A DNA stretch of 22,232 nt from Betaproteobacteria bacterium (lineage in GTDB: Bacteria; Pseudomonadota; Gammaproteobacteria; Burkholderiales; Burkholderiaceae): the NCBI GenBank assembly GCA_013205155.1, contig JABMMT010000178.1, positions 1 to 22,232 of the forward strand, given 5' to 3'. The translations under genes and the position numbers were made by a program. Numbering within the stretch: position 1 is the stretch's first letter; the number at the start of each line of letters is the position of its first letter. Below the pieces are notes generated by a model. The model was not told where the DNA came from. It did no database searches and saw only the letters and a list, made by a program, of their open reading frames with translations. Below, piece by piece: positions 7,654 through 15,611 of this stretch.

Positions 7654-8269
7654 ATTTTCCAGATGCAAGAACTATCTGACATATGTGCTCAAGACGCTCA
7701 ATATGTTCATATGCTTGCCAAGGAGAAACATCGATTGCAACTACTCCATGCCCTTTAATGCCGACAATATCATAGCCAATAAAGCCATTATCATCCAGCT
7801 GTAAATTAGCATGGCACTGATCTGCAAGTTGCTGACTAATTGGCTCTACATCTTGTACATTAGGAGCCACCTTTGTATAGCGATTAAGCTCTGGAAATGA
7901 CTCACTAACTTTACTTAAATCGATGCCAGCGTGCATGGCTGCAATACAGTAGGTTGGGTGTAAATGCACTACCACTCTCACTTCATTGCGATGTTGCCCC
8001 ATCTTTTTCTGAAGTCCAAAATGCAAAGGTATTTCGCCACTGGGTTTAAGATTTTTGCTTATGTCCGTATACTCAAGCTCTTCCCAAGCCTCACCCAATA
8101 ACTGAATTTTCTTGAACTGATCAGGCTGTAAGGTTTGCTTACGAACACCGCTGGGAGTAATGTAAAAGTGATCACGATCGTGATGCCTGATACTGACATT
8201 ACCATCTCTACTGGTAATCCAATTACGCTTGTAAGCGTCTGTCAAGGTATCGCAGATTGTTTCTAGCAT
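7643..8269 (-). CDS. Class II aldolase/adducin family protein
   Basis: A 208-residue zinc-dependent aldolase, epimerase or dehydratase of the FucA/AraD/MtnB superfamily. The metal ligands are visible as His102 and His104 (VVVHLHPTYCIAAM) and His174 (IKGHGVVA), with the catalytic acid Glu79 in KPSGEIPLHFGLQ. The N-terminal TSRDGNVSIR and ITPSG are the phosphate-binding loops of this fold. The substrate is not evident: l-fuculose-phosphate-type sugars or methylthioribulose-1-phosphate are options, but no salvage or sugar genes adjoin it. It is the first gene of a tight minus-strand cluster with the DUF2237 and DoxX-like genes. An AAGATAAGAAA stretch precedes the ATG. Confidence 0.85.
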   Translation of the reverse strand: MLETICDTLTDAYKRNWITSRDGNVSIRHHDRDHFYITPSGVRKQTLQPDQFKKIQLLGEAWEELEYTDISKNLKPSGEIPLHFGLQKKMGQHRNEVRVVVHLHPTYCIAAMHAGIDLSKVSESFPELNRYTKVAPNVQDVEPISQQLADQCHANLQLDDNGFIGYDIVGIKGHGVVAIDVSPWQAYEHIERLEHICQIVLASGKYDS

Positions 8270-8356
8270 TTTCTTATCTTTAAATAAAATTTTCTCGCGT
8301 GCCCGCTTATTACAATTTTCTCTTCATGGTAGAAGCAAGGCAAATGTAGTTTAAAA

Positions 8357-8377
8357 GAAGTCGCCCGAAGGCGACTT
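8357..8377 (-). terminator. UUCG-tetraloop hairpin, probable minus-strand terminator
   Basis: AAGTCGCC (8358-8365), CGAA and GGCGACTT (8370-8377) form a perfect 8-bp stem. Read on the minus strand the loop is TTCG closed by C-G, an exceptionally stable tetraloop, followed by CTTTTAAA. A second weaker hairpin (GGCCTTT/AAAGGTC, around 8380-8397) lies just before it in that direction. The nearest minus-strand gene upstream ends almost 500 bp away at 8866, so what it terminates is unclear. Confidence 0.6.
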
Positions 8378-8539
8378 AAAGACCTTTTTCAAAGGCCTGG
8401 AGAGAATTCAATTTTCTTCCTATTAGGGTTTTCACGTATAAAACTACTAATAAGAGGGTTTTTGCGGCTCTGCACCATAGGCAAATGAAGCGCATACTTT
8501 AGGTGTTAACCCTAATACATTTTCATAAAGGAGCCTTAT

Positions 8540-8641
8540 ATGACCCAATTCAAACAGTTTTTTGATAACTTCATCGTAGTTTTAATCGAGACTCGCAAAG
8601 CTTACCTTAAACGCCATTCACATCATCTTCTAGGTTCATGA
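8540..8641 (+). CDS. Small basic hypothetical protein, 33 aa
   Basis: A short ORF starting MTQFKQFFDNFIVVLIETRK with a textbook ribosome-binding site (AAAGGAG, 6 nt before the ATG). It has an amphipathic or hydrophobic N-terminal half and a His/Arg/Lys-rich end (YLKRHSHHLLGS). The stop is TGA. Beyond it, the same frame stays open for 42 more codons to a second TGA at 8768-8770, and a strong terminator starts 2 bp later. This suggests either a nonsense mutation in a 76-codon gene or a short protein with a long 3' UTR. A further ATG overlaps the first stop (ATGA) and opens a 24-aa frame to 8712. No family is recognised. Confidence 0.5.
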   Translation: MTQFKQFFDNFIVVLIETRKAYLKRHSHHLLGS

Positions 8642-8771
8642 TTGGAATTCTTGATCTATGGAGCTCTAACCAAGCGAATCTGGCTCACCAGCTATCAGAA
8701 TTTTCGCCTTAAAAATGCGTTGTTGAAATTTACTGGCCTAATAGGGATCTATAGGCTTTGCTACCAGTGAT

Positions 8772-8806
8772 ACGGGTAGATCGGAATGTGATCTACCCGT
8801 CTTTTA
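8772..8806 (+). terminator. Intrinsic terminator after the small ORF
   Basis: ACGGGTAGATC (8772-8782) and GATCTACCCGT (8790-8800) form a perfect 11-bp stem with a 7-nt loop, followed by CTTTTA. It ends the plus-strand transcript that carries the 33-aa ORF at 8540, and the minus-strand ChaN-like gene ends just beyond it. Confidence 0.85.
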
Positions 8807-8865
8807 TCCAGCCTCTAAGAATCTATTTAGAGAATAATCTTTTCCATAATTTTTGATTATTTTTA

Positions 8866-9690
8866 TTACTTCAAAGATTTTGCTAATTCAGCACAGTAGT
8901 CCTTAGGCGCTATCGGGGGTGTTAGCCAATTAACATCAGCAAATGAGGAGTCTTGATATGCTGATGTGGAAGCTTGCATCCATACCACTGACGTTTTACT
9001 TGCAGCTGATGGGTTTAGTAATAGCGGTATGCCACGATCCTTTTTTACATGCTCTGCACCTGCAAGTAATAGCACAGTCCCTCCCTTATACATCCACAGT
9101 TGAGCAGTTTGAGCCATTCGTTCATCGCGGGCAATCTGAATGCGAGCCATTGCAGGAACTTGTGAAGCAGGCAAAAGTCCACAGTGGCCCTTAATCATAC
9201 TTTCCCTGTGAGCACTTAGCACTGCACTCGGGACTTTAGCATCCCAAGAGGCATCAGACATTACCTCACTCATCGCTGAATACGGTAAATTAGAGCCAAT
9301 TACGGGTACTCCTACTCGAACAGCTTGCATCACTATCGGACCATAGCTACTCCAAGGCCATCCAGCATCACCCCACTGCAAGCGCTCACGTACAACGCTC
9401 TCAGTTGAGTCAACTGGCATGCCTACAGTATTCAGGCCGTCATCCACCATTTCTAGTAATAGAGCTGAGAGTTTTTGTTTGGATGCTAAAGACTGTACGC
9501 TCAATCTTGCGAGCTCCTGATGCTCTAACGCATCATGCTGCTCACCAAGGAGTAATAGTTCACTTGTAGGCAATGTCTTTACTTGTGAGCGCCAATCTAC
9601 TTGCCCCCAAGCAGGCGTAAGAAATATTGAGGCCACAAGGCCCAAAATAAATGACGTCCAGTAAGAGCGGGGTGAAAACAACATTGCCAT
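8866..9690 (-). CDS. ChaN-family haem-binding uptake protein
   Basis: A 274-residue exported protein of the ChaN/haem-binding uptake (Cofac_haem_bdg) family. Residues 1-29 are a signal peptide (FILGLVASIFLTPAWG, cleavage before Gln30). The family signature LLLLGEQHDALEHQ (Gly49-Glu50, His52, His57), LLLEMVDDG and the C-terminal VLLLAGAEHVKKDRGIPLLL are visible. Related proteins bind haem cofacially and are thought to help iron or haem acquisition. No lipobox cysteine is present at the cleavage site, so unlike Campylobacter ChaN it is predicted to be soluble in the periplasm. There is no TonB receptor or haem transporter in the neighbourhood. It is transcribed away from the rhodopsin gene. Confidence 0.83.
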   Translation of the reverse strand: MAMLFSPRSYWTSFILGLVASIFLTPAWGQVDWRSQVKTLPTSELLLLGEQHDALEHQELARLSVQSLASKQKLSALLLEMVDDGLNTVGMPVDSTESVVRERLQWGDAGWPWSSYGPIVMQAVRVGVPVIGSNLPYSAMSEVMSDASWDAKVPSAVLSAHRESMIKGHCGLLPASQVPAMARIQIARDERMAQTAQLWMYKGGTVLLLAGAEHVKKDRGIPLLLNPSAASKTSVVWMQASTSAYQDSSFADVNWLTPPIAPKDYCAELAKSLK

Positions 9691-10053
9691 GGATTCTTAT
9701 CTTTATCCTAAAAAGATCGACACGATCGGCCAAAAAAGAGGTTTTAGTAAATCCTCATAATCACTAAGGGATTTCATTAAGAAGAAAATATATTTAAATA
9801 CTTTAATGACTTTTATATCTTATATATTGTGAGATACATAACTTTTTAGCTTCATTATTCATAGTTAAAATATTGTCAATACAGCAGCATATTAAATTGA
9901 AAAAATCGATGATAAAGACCCTACAGTTTGACGTGATGAACGTCATTACAGATTTAAAAGTATAGTGTAGAACGTTATTTAAGCATTTTTATTTAATTTA
10001 AAAAAAATAACCAGAGCTTTTTAACGACTTTCTTTTAACAAAAAGGGTTCCAA
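9691..10053. other. 363-bp gap between chaN-like gene and rhodopsin
   Basis: Very AT-rich stretch between divergent genes; no credible ORF or RNA gene was seen. It must hold the promoters of both flanking genes. A perfect dyad lies at 9929-9945 (listed separately), and a TTGACG at 9928-9933 could be a -35 element with a weak AT-rich -10 about 18 bp downstream. The last 30 bases contain A-tracts and the rhodopsin ribosome-binding site (AAGGG, 8 nt before its ATG). Confidence 0.6.
9929..9945. promoter_or_regulatory. Perfect dyad TGACGT-N5-ACGTCA upstream of rhodopsin
   Basis: Two exact 6-bp half-sites separated by GATGA, about 110 bp before the rhodopsin start, overlapping a TTGACG that resembles a -35 hexamer. 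The position and symmetry fit an operator for a dimeric regulator acting on the rhodopsin promoter. The regulator is not known and none is encoded next to it. Confidence 0.45.
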
Positions 10054-10848
10054 ATGTTTAACGAAATATTATCAAAAGCAAAAGTACCGTTTTGGTCAAC
10101 GTTACTTCTTGGGTTAACTTGTACTAATGCATTTGCATCTTCATCAACACTAGAACCAGATGACTTTGTTGGCATCTCATTTTGGTTGATTTCAATGGCT
10201 TTAGTTGCCTCTACTTTCTTCTTTTTTCTCGAAAGAGACATTGTTTCCACCAAATGGAAAACTTCCCTCACAGTTTCGGGTTTGGTTACTCTAATTGCTG
10301 CTGTTCACTACTTTTACATGAGAGATGTTTGGGTTTTGACAGGGTCGACTCCAACGGTTTTTCGTTACATTGATTGGCTTATTACAGTTCCATTACTGAT
10401 GATTGAGTTCTACTTGATCCTTTCTGCGATTGCAAAGGTTCCGGCTGGTGTATTTTGGAGATTAATGATTGGTACCTTAGTGATGCTGGTTGGAGGATAC
10501 TTAGGTGAAGCCGGCTATATGGCTGTCTTACCAGCTTTTGTAATTGGAATGTTAGGTTGGGCGTTTATTTTGTATGAAGTCTTTGCTGGTGAAGCCAGTA
10601 AAATTAGCGCAAAAAGTGCACCAGTATCAGTTCAAAAAGCTTTTAATACCATGCGGTGGATTGTTACTATCGGCTGGGCTATCTACCCAGTTGGCTATTA
10701 TTTCGGTTACTTGACTGGTCAAGATCCAAAAGACAGTGCAAATCTTTTAAACATTATCTATAACTTGGCTGATGTTTTAAACAAAATTGCCTTCGGTCTT
10801 ATTATTTGGAACGTTGCAAAAACAGAGTCACAAGCTACAAAAGCGTAA
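10054..10848 (+). CDS. Proteorhodopsin, green-tuned light-driven proton pump
   Basis: Seven-helix retinal protein that pumps protons outward across the inner membrane in light. The 264 residues start with a signal peptide (cleavage near Ala28, NAFA/SSS), as in marine proteorhodopsin. Helix C reads FRYIDWLITVPLLMIEFYLIL and gives the proton-pump motif Asp107-Thr111-Glu118 (acceptor, Thr, donor). Leu115 occupies the spectral-tuning position (105 in the reference protein), where Leu goes with green and Gln with blue absorption. His85 matches the conserved His75 that pairs with the acceptor, and Lys244 in ADVLNKIAFGLIIWNVA is the Schiff-base lysine. It has a good ribosome-binding site (AAGGG) and its own terminator, so it is monocistronic, next to but separate from the retinal operon. 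Whether it also binds an antenna carotenoid could not be judged. Confidence 0.97.
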   Translation: MFNEILSKAKVPFWSTLLLGLTCTNAFASSSTLEPDDFVGISFWLISMALVASTFFFFLERDIVSTKWKTSLTVSGLVTLIAAVHYFYMRDVWVLTGSTPTVFRYIDWLITVPLLMIEFYLILSAIAKVPAGVFWRLMIGTLVMLVGGYLGEAGYMAVLPAFVIGMLGWAFILYEVFAGEASKISAKSAPVSVQKAFNTMRWIVTIGWAIYPVGYYFGYLTGQDPKDSANLLNIIYNLADVLNKIAFGLIIWNVAKTESQATKA

Positions 10849-10869
10849 TTTGTAAATAATCAGTATCTT

Positions 10870-10898
10870 CTCCGGCCTTTGCCGGAGATTTTATTTCT
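10870..10898 (+). terminator. Intrinsic terminator of the rhodopsin gene
   Basis: CTCCGGC (10870-10876), loop CTTT and GCCGGAG (10881-10887) form a 7-bp GC-rich stem followed by ATTTTATTT. It lies 22 bp after the rhodopsin stop and separates that gene from the crt operon. Confidence 0.9.
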
Positions 10899-11131
10899 CA
10901 ACACTCTTTATTGTAAATAGTGACCCAATATCAAAGAATTCAACGCTCTCTAAATTTATAAATCTAGAATAGAGCGCTCGATGAATCAAGTTGCTGTTAA
11001 GAATGAGATTAAGTGCTTACTTTAATCGAAAATGACCTGTGAAAGCCTTGAATTAACTTTGTATTTGCTAATTGAAAAGTATTTAGCAGGGGTGTGTCTG
11101 AACACTAAAGAGTCGAATTGGAACACTTAAA

Positions 11132-12619
11132 TTGAAACATGCCATTGTTATTGGCGGAGGATTTGGAGGTATTGCTAGTGCCCTAAGACTCCGAGCAAAA
11201 AATTATGAAGTCACTCTGATCGATCGATGTGAGCAACTAGGTGGTAGAGCCCAGTTTTTTGAAAGAAATGGCTTTCGCCATGATGCGGGGCCGACTGTCA
11301 TTACTGCTCCCTTTTTATTTGAAGAACTATTCGCGCTTTTTAACGAAAAATTAGCTGATCACATTACTCTTGTCCCACTCAAACCTTGGTACCGTTTTGT
11401 CTATGCAGACGGCGATCATTTTGATTATGGTGGCACACTCGAGGAAACTTTAGACGAAATCAAACGAATTGAGCCTGACGATTGTGATGGCTATCTAAAG
11501 TTATTGGCACACTCTAAGCGTATTTTCAAAGTAGGTTTTGTAGAGCTTTCCACAGAACCTTTCGATGGACTTTGGACAATGTTAAAGCAAATCCCAAGAC
11601 TTATTGCATTGCAGTGTTATAAAACCGTATGGCAATTAGTAACTCAATATTTAAAAAGTGAAAAACTGCGTCAGGCATTTTCTATACAGCCACTCTTGGT
11701 AGGTGGCAATCCTTTTGACACCACAAGTATTTATGGCTTGATTCATTACCTAGAAAGAGAATATGGTGTCTATTTTGCAATGGGAGGAACCCATGCAATT
11801 ACCAAAGCTTTAGAGCAACTGATGCGCCGTAATAAGATAAATATCTTATTAGGACAAACTGTGAAATCTCTAGTCATTAAGGCAGATACTGTCACTGGCA
11901 TCTTACTGGAGGATGGTAAAGAACTATCAGCTGACTTAGTGGTATCCGATGCTGATCCCATTCACTTATATACCAAAATGATTAAGCCAAGTAAGCAGCA
12001 ATATTTGGCACGCCTTAAGATTAAAAAAGCCAAACTCTCCATGGGTCTTTTTGTACTGTATTTTGGTACTACGAAAACTTATCCAGATATTGCGCACCAT
12101 ACAATTTGGTTAGGTGAACGTTATCAAGAATTACTAAAGGATATTTTTGATCGAAAAATCCTAACTGATGATTTTTCATTATATTTGCATCGCCCTACTG
12201 CTACAGACCCTAGTTTTGCACCTAAAGGTTGTGACAGTTTCTATGTTTTATGTCCAGTACCAAATTTATTGGGAGGACAAGATTGGTCGATTGAGGGTCC
12301 CAAGCTAAGAGATCGCATCGTTAGCGCTCTTGAAAAAACGATCATGCCCAATCTTTCTCAGACCATTACAGAAGATTTTTATATGACGCCTGAGAACTTC
12401 AAAAATAATTACTTGAGTTCACAAGGATCTGGGTTTTCTATCTCACCACTGTTTACTCAATCAGCCTGGTTTCGTTTTCACAATAAAGCTGAAGGAATCA
12501 GGAATCTCTTTTTAGTTGGGGCTGGAACCCACCCTGGAGCAGGTCTTCCAGGGGTAATCTCATCAGCTAAATTAATTGATAAGCTAATTCCGAGTATTGG
12601 GAAGGTCAAGCTCTCGTGA
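11132..12619 (+). CDS. crtI: Phytoene desaturase CrtI
   Basis: FAD-dependent desaturase that converts phytoene in four steps to lycopene at the membrane. The 495-residue length is typical. The N-terminal dinucleotide fold is IVIGGGFGGIASALRLRAKN (residues 5-24), followed by the CrtI hallmark LGGRAQFFERNGFRHDAGPTV; MGGTHAITKALEQL lies mid-protein, and the C-terminus carries NLFLVGAGTHPGAGLPGVI. The start is a TTG: the upstream in-frame stop is at 11099 and no ATG lies between, while the Rossmann strand begins exactly at this codon and a GGA lies 9 nt before it. It is the first gene of crtI-crtB-crtY-blh and overlaps crtB by 4 bp (GTGA). No promoter could be fixed in the 230-bp gap before it. 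Confidence 0.96.
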   Translation: MKHAIVIGGGFGGIASALRLRAKNYEVTLIDRCEQLGGRAQFFERNGFRHDAGPTVITAPFLFEELFALFNEKLADHITLVPLKPWYRFVYADGDHFDYGGTLEETLDEIKRIEPDDCDGYLKLLAHSKRIFKVGFVELSTEPFDGLWTMLKQIPRLIALQCYKTVWQLVTQYLKSEKLRQAFSIQPLLVGGNPFDTTSIYGLIHYLEREYGVYFAMGGTHAITKALEQLMRRNKINILLGQTVKSLVIKADTVTGILLEDGKELSADLVVSDADPIHLYTKMIKPSKQQYLARLKIKKAKLSMGLFVLYFGTTKTYPDIAHHTIWLGERYQELLKDIFDRKILTDDFSLYLHRPTATDPSFAPKGCDSFYVLCPVPNLLGGQDWSIEGPKLRDRIVSALEKTIMPNLSQTITEDFYMTPENFKNNYLSSQGSGFSISPLFTQSAWFRFHNKAEGIRNLFLVGAGTHPGAGLPGVISSAKLIDKLIPSIGKVKLS

Positions 12620-13539
12620 AGCCAATCACTCTTCATTCAGATGCTCATCAAGTCCTGGCAATTAAGGGTAAAAGTTTCTATTGGGCGAGTCATTTCTTAG
12701 GAAGAAAATATCGGCATAGAGCCACGCGACTCTATGGTTTTTGCAGATATCTTGATGACATGGTTGATGAAGAGGTTCAAGTAGTGACCGCTAAGCAAAA
12801 TATCGCTCAGGCACAACAAGCTATTTTATTGGGATCCTCAAATCAACCTACCCTAACTAATGGTATTGATCTGATCAAGCAATGCCACATCCCCAAAAAT
12901 ATTGTTTTTGACTTAATTGCAGGAATTGAGTCAGATACCAAACTTGTTAGGATCGCTAATGAGCCTGAATTACTCCGCTACTGCTACCAGGTTGCCGGAA
13001 CTGTTGGGTTAATGATGTGCCACGCATTAGATGTTAAAGATTCAAATGCAAAATCTTATGCGATTGATTTAGGGATAGCGATGCAACTCACTAATATTTG
13101 TAGAGATATCAAAACAGATGCTTTGGTTAATCGCCGATATATCCCTGTTAATCTACTTGGGAATATTGAAATAAATGATCTCATCAACCCTAATGAAGAA
13201 CAGGCGAGCATAATAAGGATGGCTGTCGATAGCCTTTTACGACTCGCAGATAGCTTTTATCAAAGCGGAGAAAAGGGATTGGTTTACTTACCACTACGTG
13301 CAAGGATATCAATCTTAATTGCAGTGCGCATTTACCATGATATTGGTAATCGGCTGCGATCAGAAAACTATGAGTATTGGCACCAGCGCATATTTGTCTC
13401 TATGCTGAGAAAATTAGTCATTACCTTTTCTACAATAGTAGCAGTATGTTTTAAGTCTCATTTTTGGTTTCGCCCAAAGCATCATGATGTAGCCCTACAT
13501 GAATCATTACATACCAACTCGCATTTTAGGATTTCTTAA
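12616..13539 (+). CDS. crtB: Phytoene synthase CrtB
   Basis: Condenses two geranylgeranyl diphosphates head-to-head to phytoene. The 307-residue protein has both Mg-diphosphate aspartate motifs: Asp47-Asp48-x-x-Asp51 in YGFCRYLDDMVDE and Asp164...Asp168 in QLTNICRDIKTDA (the usual form is NIARDVxED, so Cys, Ile and Lys are mild variants). The N-terminal KSFYWASHFL and the ARISILIAVRIYHDIG segment near residue 230 are family features. GTG start overlaps the crtI stop codon as GTGA, so translation is coupled. The last 40 residues (FKSHFWFRPKHHDVALHES) are poorly conserved. The substrate-making crtE gene is not in the window, so GGPP must come from an enzyme encoded elsewhere. Confidence 0.95.
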   Translation: MKPITLHSDAHQVLAIKGKSFYWASHFLGRKYRHRATRLYGFCRYLDDMVDEEVQVVTAKQNIAQAQQAILLGSSNQPTLTNGIDLIKQCHIPKNIVFDLIAGIESDTKLVRIANEPELLRYCYQVAGTVGLMMCHALDVKDSNAKSYAIDLGIAMQLTNICRDIKTDALVNRRYIPVNLLGNIEINDLINPNEEQASIIRMAVDSLLRLADSFYQSGEKGLVYLPLRARISILIAVRIYHDIGNRLRSENYEYWHQRIFVSMLRKLVITFSTIVAVCFKSHFWFRPKHHDVALHESLHTNSHFRIS

Positions 13540-14703
13540 ATGGAACATGTTGCCACTGATTTAATTGTGATCGGTGCGGGCTGCGCTGGGTTAAGTCTTG
13601 GTTTTAATCTAGCAGAGATGGGTGAGGATGCACCTAAAACTATTTTTCTTGAGCAGCGCTCTGAATACCATAATGATCGAACTTGGTGTTTTTGGGGGTA
13701 TCCAAATACGCCGTTTATGGAGTTGGTTCAAAATCGCTGGTCAAAAGTGAGAGTAAAAAATTCTAAGGATAGGAATGCGCTTATTGAGTGTGAATCCTCT
13801 CCGTATCAACTTTTAATTGCCAGTGACTTTTATCAGCACACTCTCCATAAAATTGAACAAAATAATAAGCTCGAGCTACGCACAGGCATTAAGCTCATCA
13901 ATGAACCTTCACTAATTGGTAATGAATGGTTAGTGCAAACAAATACTGGAAATTTTTTAACTAAAGCGATCATTGATACACGCCCTCTTCCAAAGGATTC
14001 GATGAGGGATACGACACTTTGGCAATCCTTTGTAGGCTACGAAATTGAGTGTGAAGAGCCTCTATTCGACCCTAAGACAGCCTACCTTATGGACTTTTGT
14101 GAGCCAAATCCGGACTTTACTGGCTTTACTTATGTTTTACCTTTTTCACCAACAAAAGCCTTGATTGAATTTACAAGTTTTGGAAGTCAACCCTATTCCA
14201 TGGAAGATTTATTGGAAAGATTGGAGAAAACAGTTGCCAACTATGTAAGAGGGAAGCGTTTTTCAATTATCAGAACAGAATCAGGCCTCATTCCAATGGG
14301 ATTAGGTACGCGTCATCCAAACTATACTAATATACTTCCTAACAGTTATGTACAGGTTGGAGTAACAGCAGGTTCTGCCAGGCCAGCTACCGGTTATACA
14401 TTTCAACGTATTCAAGCTTGGGCACAAGAGTGCACAAAAGAACTACAAAGAACAGGGCTGCCAATCGGTCATTCTGCTGATTCTTTTTTACTATCAAAAA
14501 TGGATAATATCTTTTTAAATGTTCTGAGAAATAACCCCGAGATGGGATCATCCTTATTTATGGACATGTTTACCAAAGTGAGTCATCCAAGACTGATTCG
14601 TTTTTTATCCGATCATGGCGGTATATTGGATTATCTTGCAGTGGTTACTGCTTTGCCACCGCTACCTTTTTTAAAAGAAGTCTTTCGTTTTTCAAAAAAA
14701 TAA
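13540..14703 (+). CDS. crtY: Lycopene beta-cyclase CrtY
   Basis: Cyclises both ends of lycopene to give beta-carotene. The 387-residue protein has the N-terminal nucleotide fold LIVIGAGCAGLSLGFNLAEM (8-27), the cyclase motif NDRTWCFWG (45-53), the mid-protein FTYVLPFSPTKALIEFTSF and the C-terminal GSARPATGYTFQRIQAWA that is diagnostic for the CrtY/CrtL group. The ATG follows the crtB TAA without a gap (TAAATG) and has no separate ribosome-binding site, so it depends on crtB translation. This cyclase links the lycopene pathway to the retinal-forming enzyme encoded next. Confidence 0.95.
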   Translation: MEHVATDLIVIGAGCAGLSLGFNLAEMGEDAPKTIFLEQRSEYHNDRTWCFWGYPNTPFMELVQNRWSKVRVKNSKDRNALIECESSPYQLLIASDFYQHTLHKIEQNNKLELRTGIKLINEPSLIGNEWLVQTNTGNFLTKAIIDTRPLPKDSMRDTTLWQSFVGYEIECEEPLFDPKTAYLMDFCEPNPDFTGFTYVLPFSPTKALIEFTSFGSQPYSMEDLLERLEKTVANYVRGKRFSIIRTESGLIPMGLGTRHPNYTNILPNSYVQVGVTAGSARPATGYTFQRIQAWAQECTKELQRTGLPIGHSADSFLLSKMDNIFLNVLRNNPEMGSSLFMDMFTKVSHPRLIRFLSDHGGILDYLAVVTALPPLPFLKEVFRFSKK

Positions 14704-14708
14704 AGCGG

Positions 14709-15572
14709 ATGAATCAGCTTAAAGCCCAAGGGGTCTGCTTCAGCTTACTGGCGATTGCGGTTGTCATCATCAGCATTTTTTGGCAGCCCACTAATAATCT
14801 CTCCTATTTAATTATTTTAGGCGTCATCATTTTTTTTCTCGGAGTACCTCACGGTGCCTTGGATCCGATTTTTGCCAGCAAATTATTTTCCGTCTCGAGT
14901 TGGAGATCTTGGTCTTATTTTATCTTGTTATATGGTTTGCTAAGTTTAGTAATGGTAATTTTTTGGGTACTTTTTCCCTTGCTATTTATGATTACTTTTT
15001 TATGTTTGTCAGTTTTACATTTCTCAAGAGATTTAGAAAATACTGCTCCGAGAATTACCAAGCTGTTATACGGAGGTGCTGTGATTGTATTACCCACAGT
15101 GCTGCACTATGACGTAATGGTCAATTTATTCACCTTGATCCTTAATCAAGAGGAAGGTCTGTTGATTGTTAATTTTTTAAGGATCATTGCATTCCCTTAT
15201 CTCATTCTATTGATTCTGAGTATTGCGTTTGAAAGTTATAGAAACACTTTTCAGGCAATTGAATTACTCTCTGTAAGTCTACTGGCGATTATTGCTCAGC
15301 CTTTATTAAGCTTCACAATATTTTTCTGTGGAATGCACAGCATAAGACATGTTCTTAGAACCCAATATTATTCGCAATTAAGTTGGAAGAAGATCTTTTT
15401 AAACTCATTACTACCAATGCTAGGTGTTCTTTTAATTGCAGTGTTGAGTTGGATTTTTTTACCAGAATCACCTGATTATCCACGTATCCTACAACTTATA
15501 TTTGTGGGTTTAGCCTGCCTCACAGTGCCTCATATGCTACTAGTAGATAGAGTAAAGCATCCAAATCATTAA
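14709..15572 (+). CDS. blh: Brp/Blh-family beta-carotene 15,15'-dioxygenase
   Basis: Membrane-bound non-haem iron enzyme that cleaves beta-carotene in the middle into two retinal molecules, supplying the chromophore of the rhodopsin. The 287-residue protein has about seven or eight hydrophobic segments and the family's conserved histidines: LGVPHGALDP (His48, Asp52), CLSVLHFSRD, CGMHSIRHVLR and LTVPHMLLVDR. It follows crtY after 5 bp. Its presence beside crtI, crtB and crtY completes a retinal pathway and makes a photoactive rhodopsin likely. Bacterial Blh proteins are highly divergent overall; identification rests on the histidine motifs and context. Confidence 0.93.
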   Translation: MNQLKAQGVCFSLLAIAVVIISIFWQPTNNLSYLIILGVIIFFLGVPHGALDPIFASKLFSVSSWRSWSYFILLYGLLSLVMVIFWVLFPLLFMITFLCLSVLHFSRDLENTAPRITKLLYGGAVIVLPTVLHYDVMVNLFTLILNQEEGLLIVNFLRIIAFPYLILLILSIAFESYRNTFQAIELLSVSLLAIIAQPLLSFTIFFCGMHSIRHVLRTQYYSQLSWKKIFLNSLLPMLGVLLIAVLSWIFLPESPDYPRILQLIFVGLACLTVPHMLLVDRVKHPNH

Positions 15573-15611
15573 TTGAGCAAATTGATTCTCTAAAGCTTGG
15601 TATCCTACAAT

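Noticed and set aside
10944..10976. CGCTCT/AGAGCG inverted repeat between the rhodopsin terminator and crtI
   Set aside because: Only 6 bp arms with a long AT-rich loop; too weak to call an operator or terminator.
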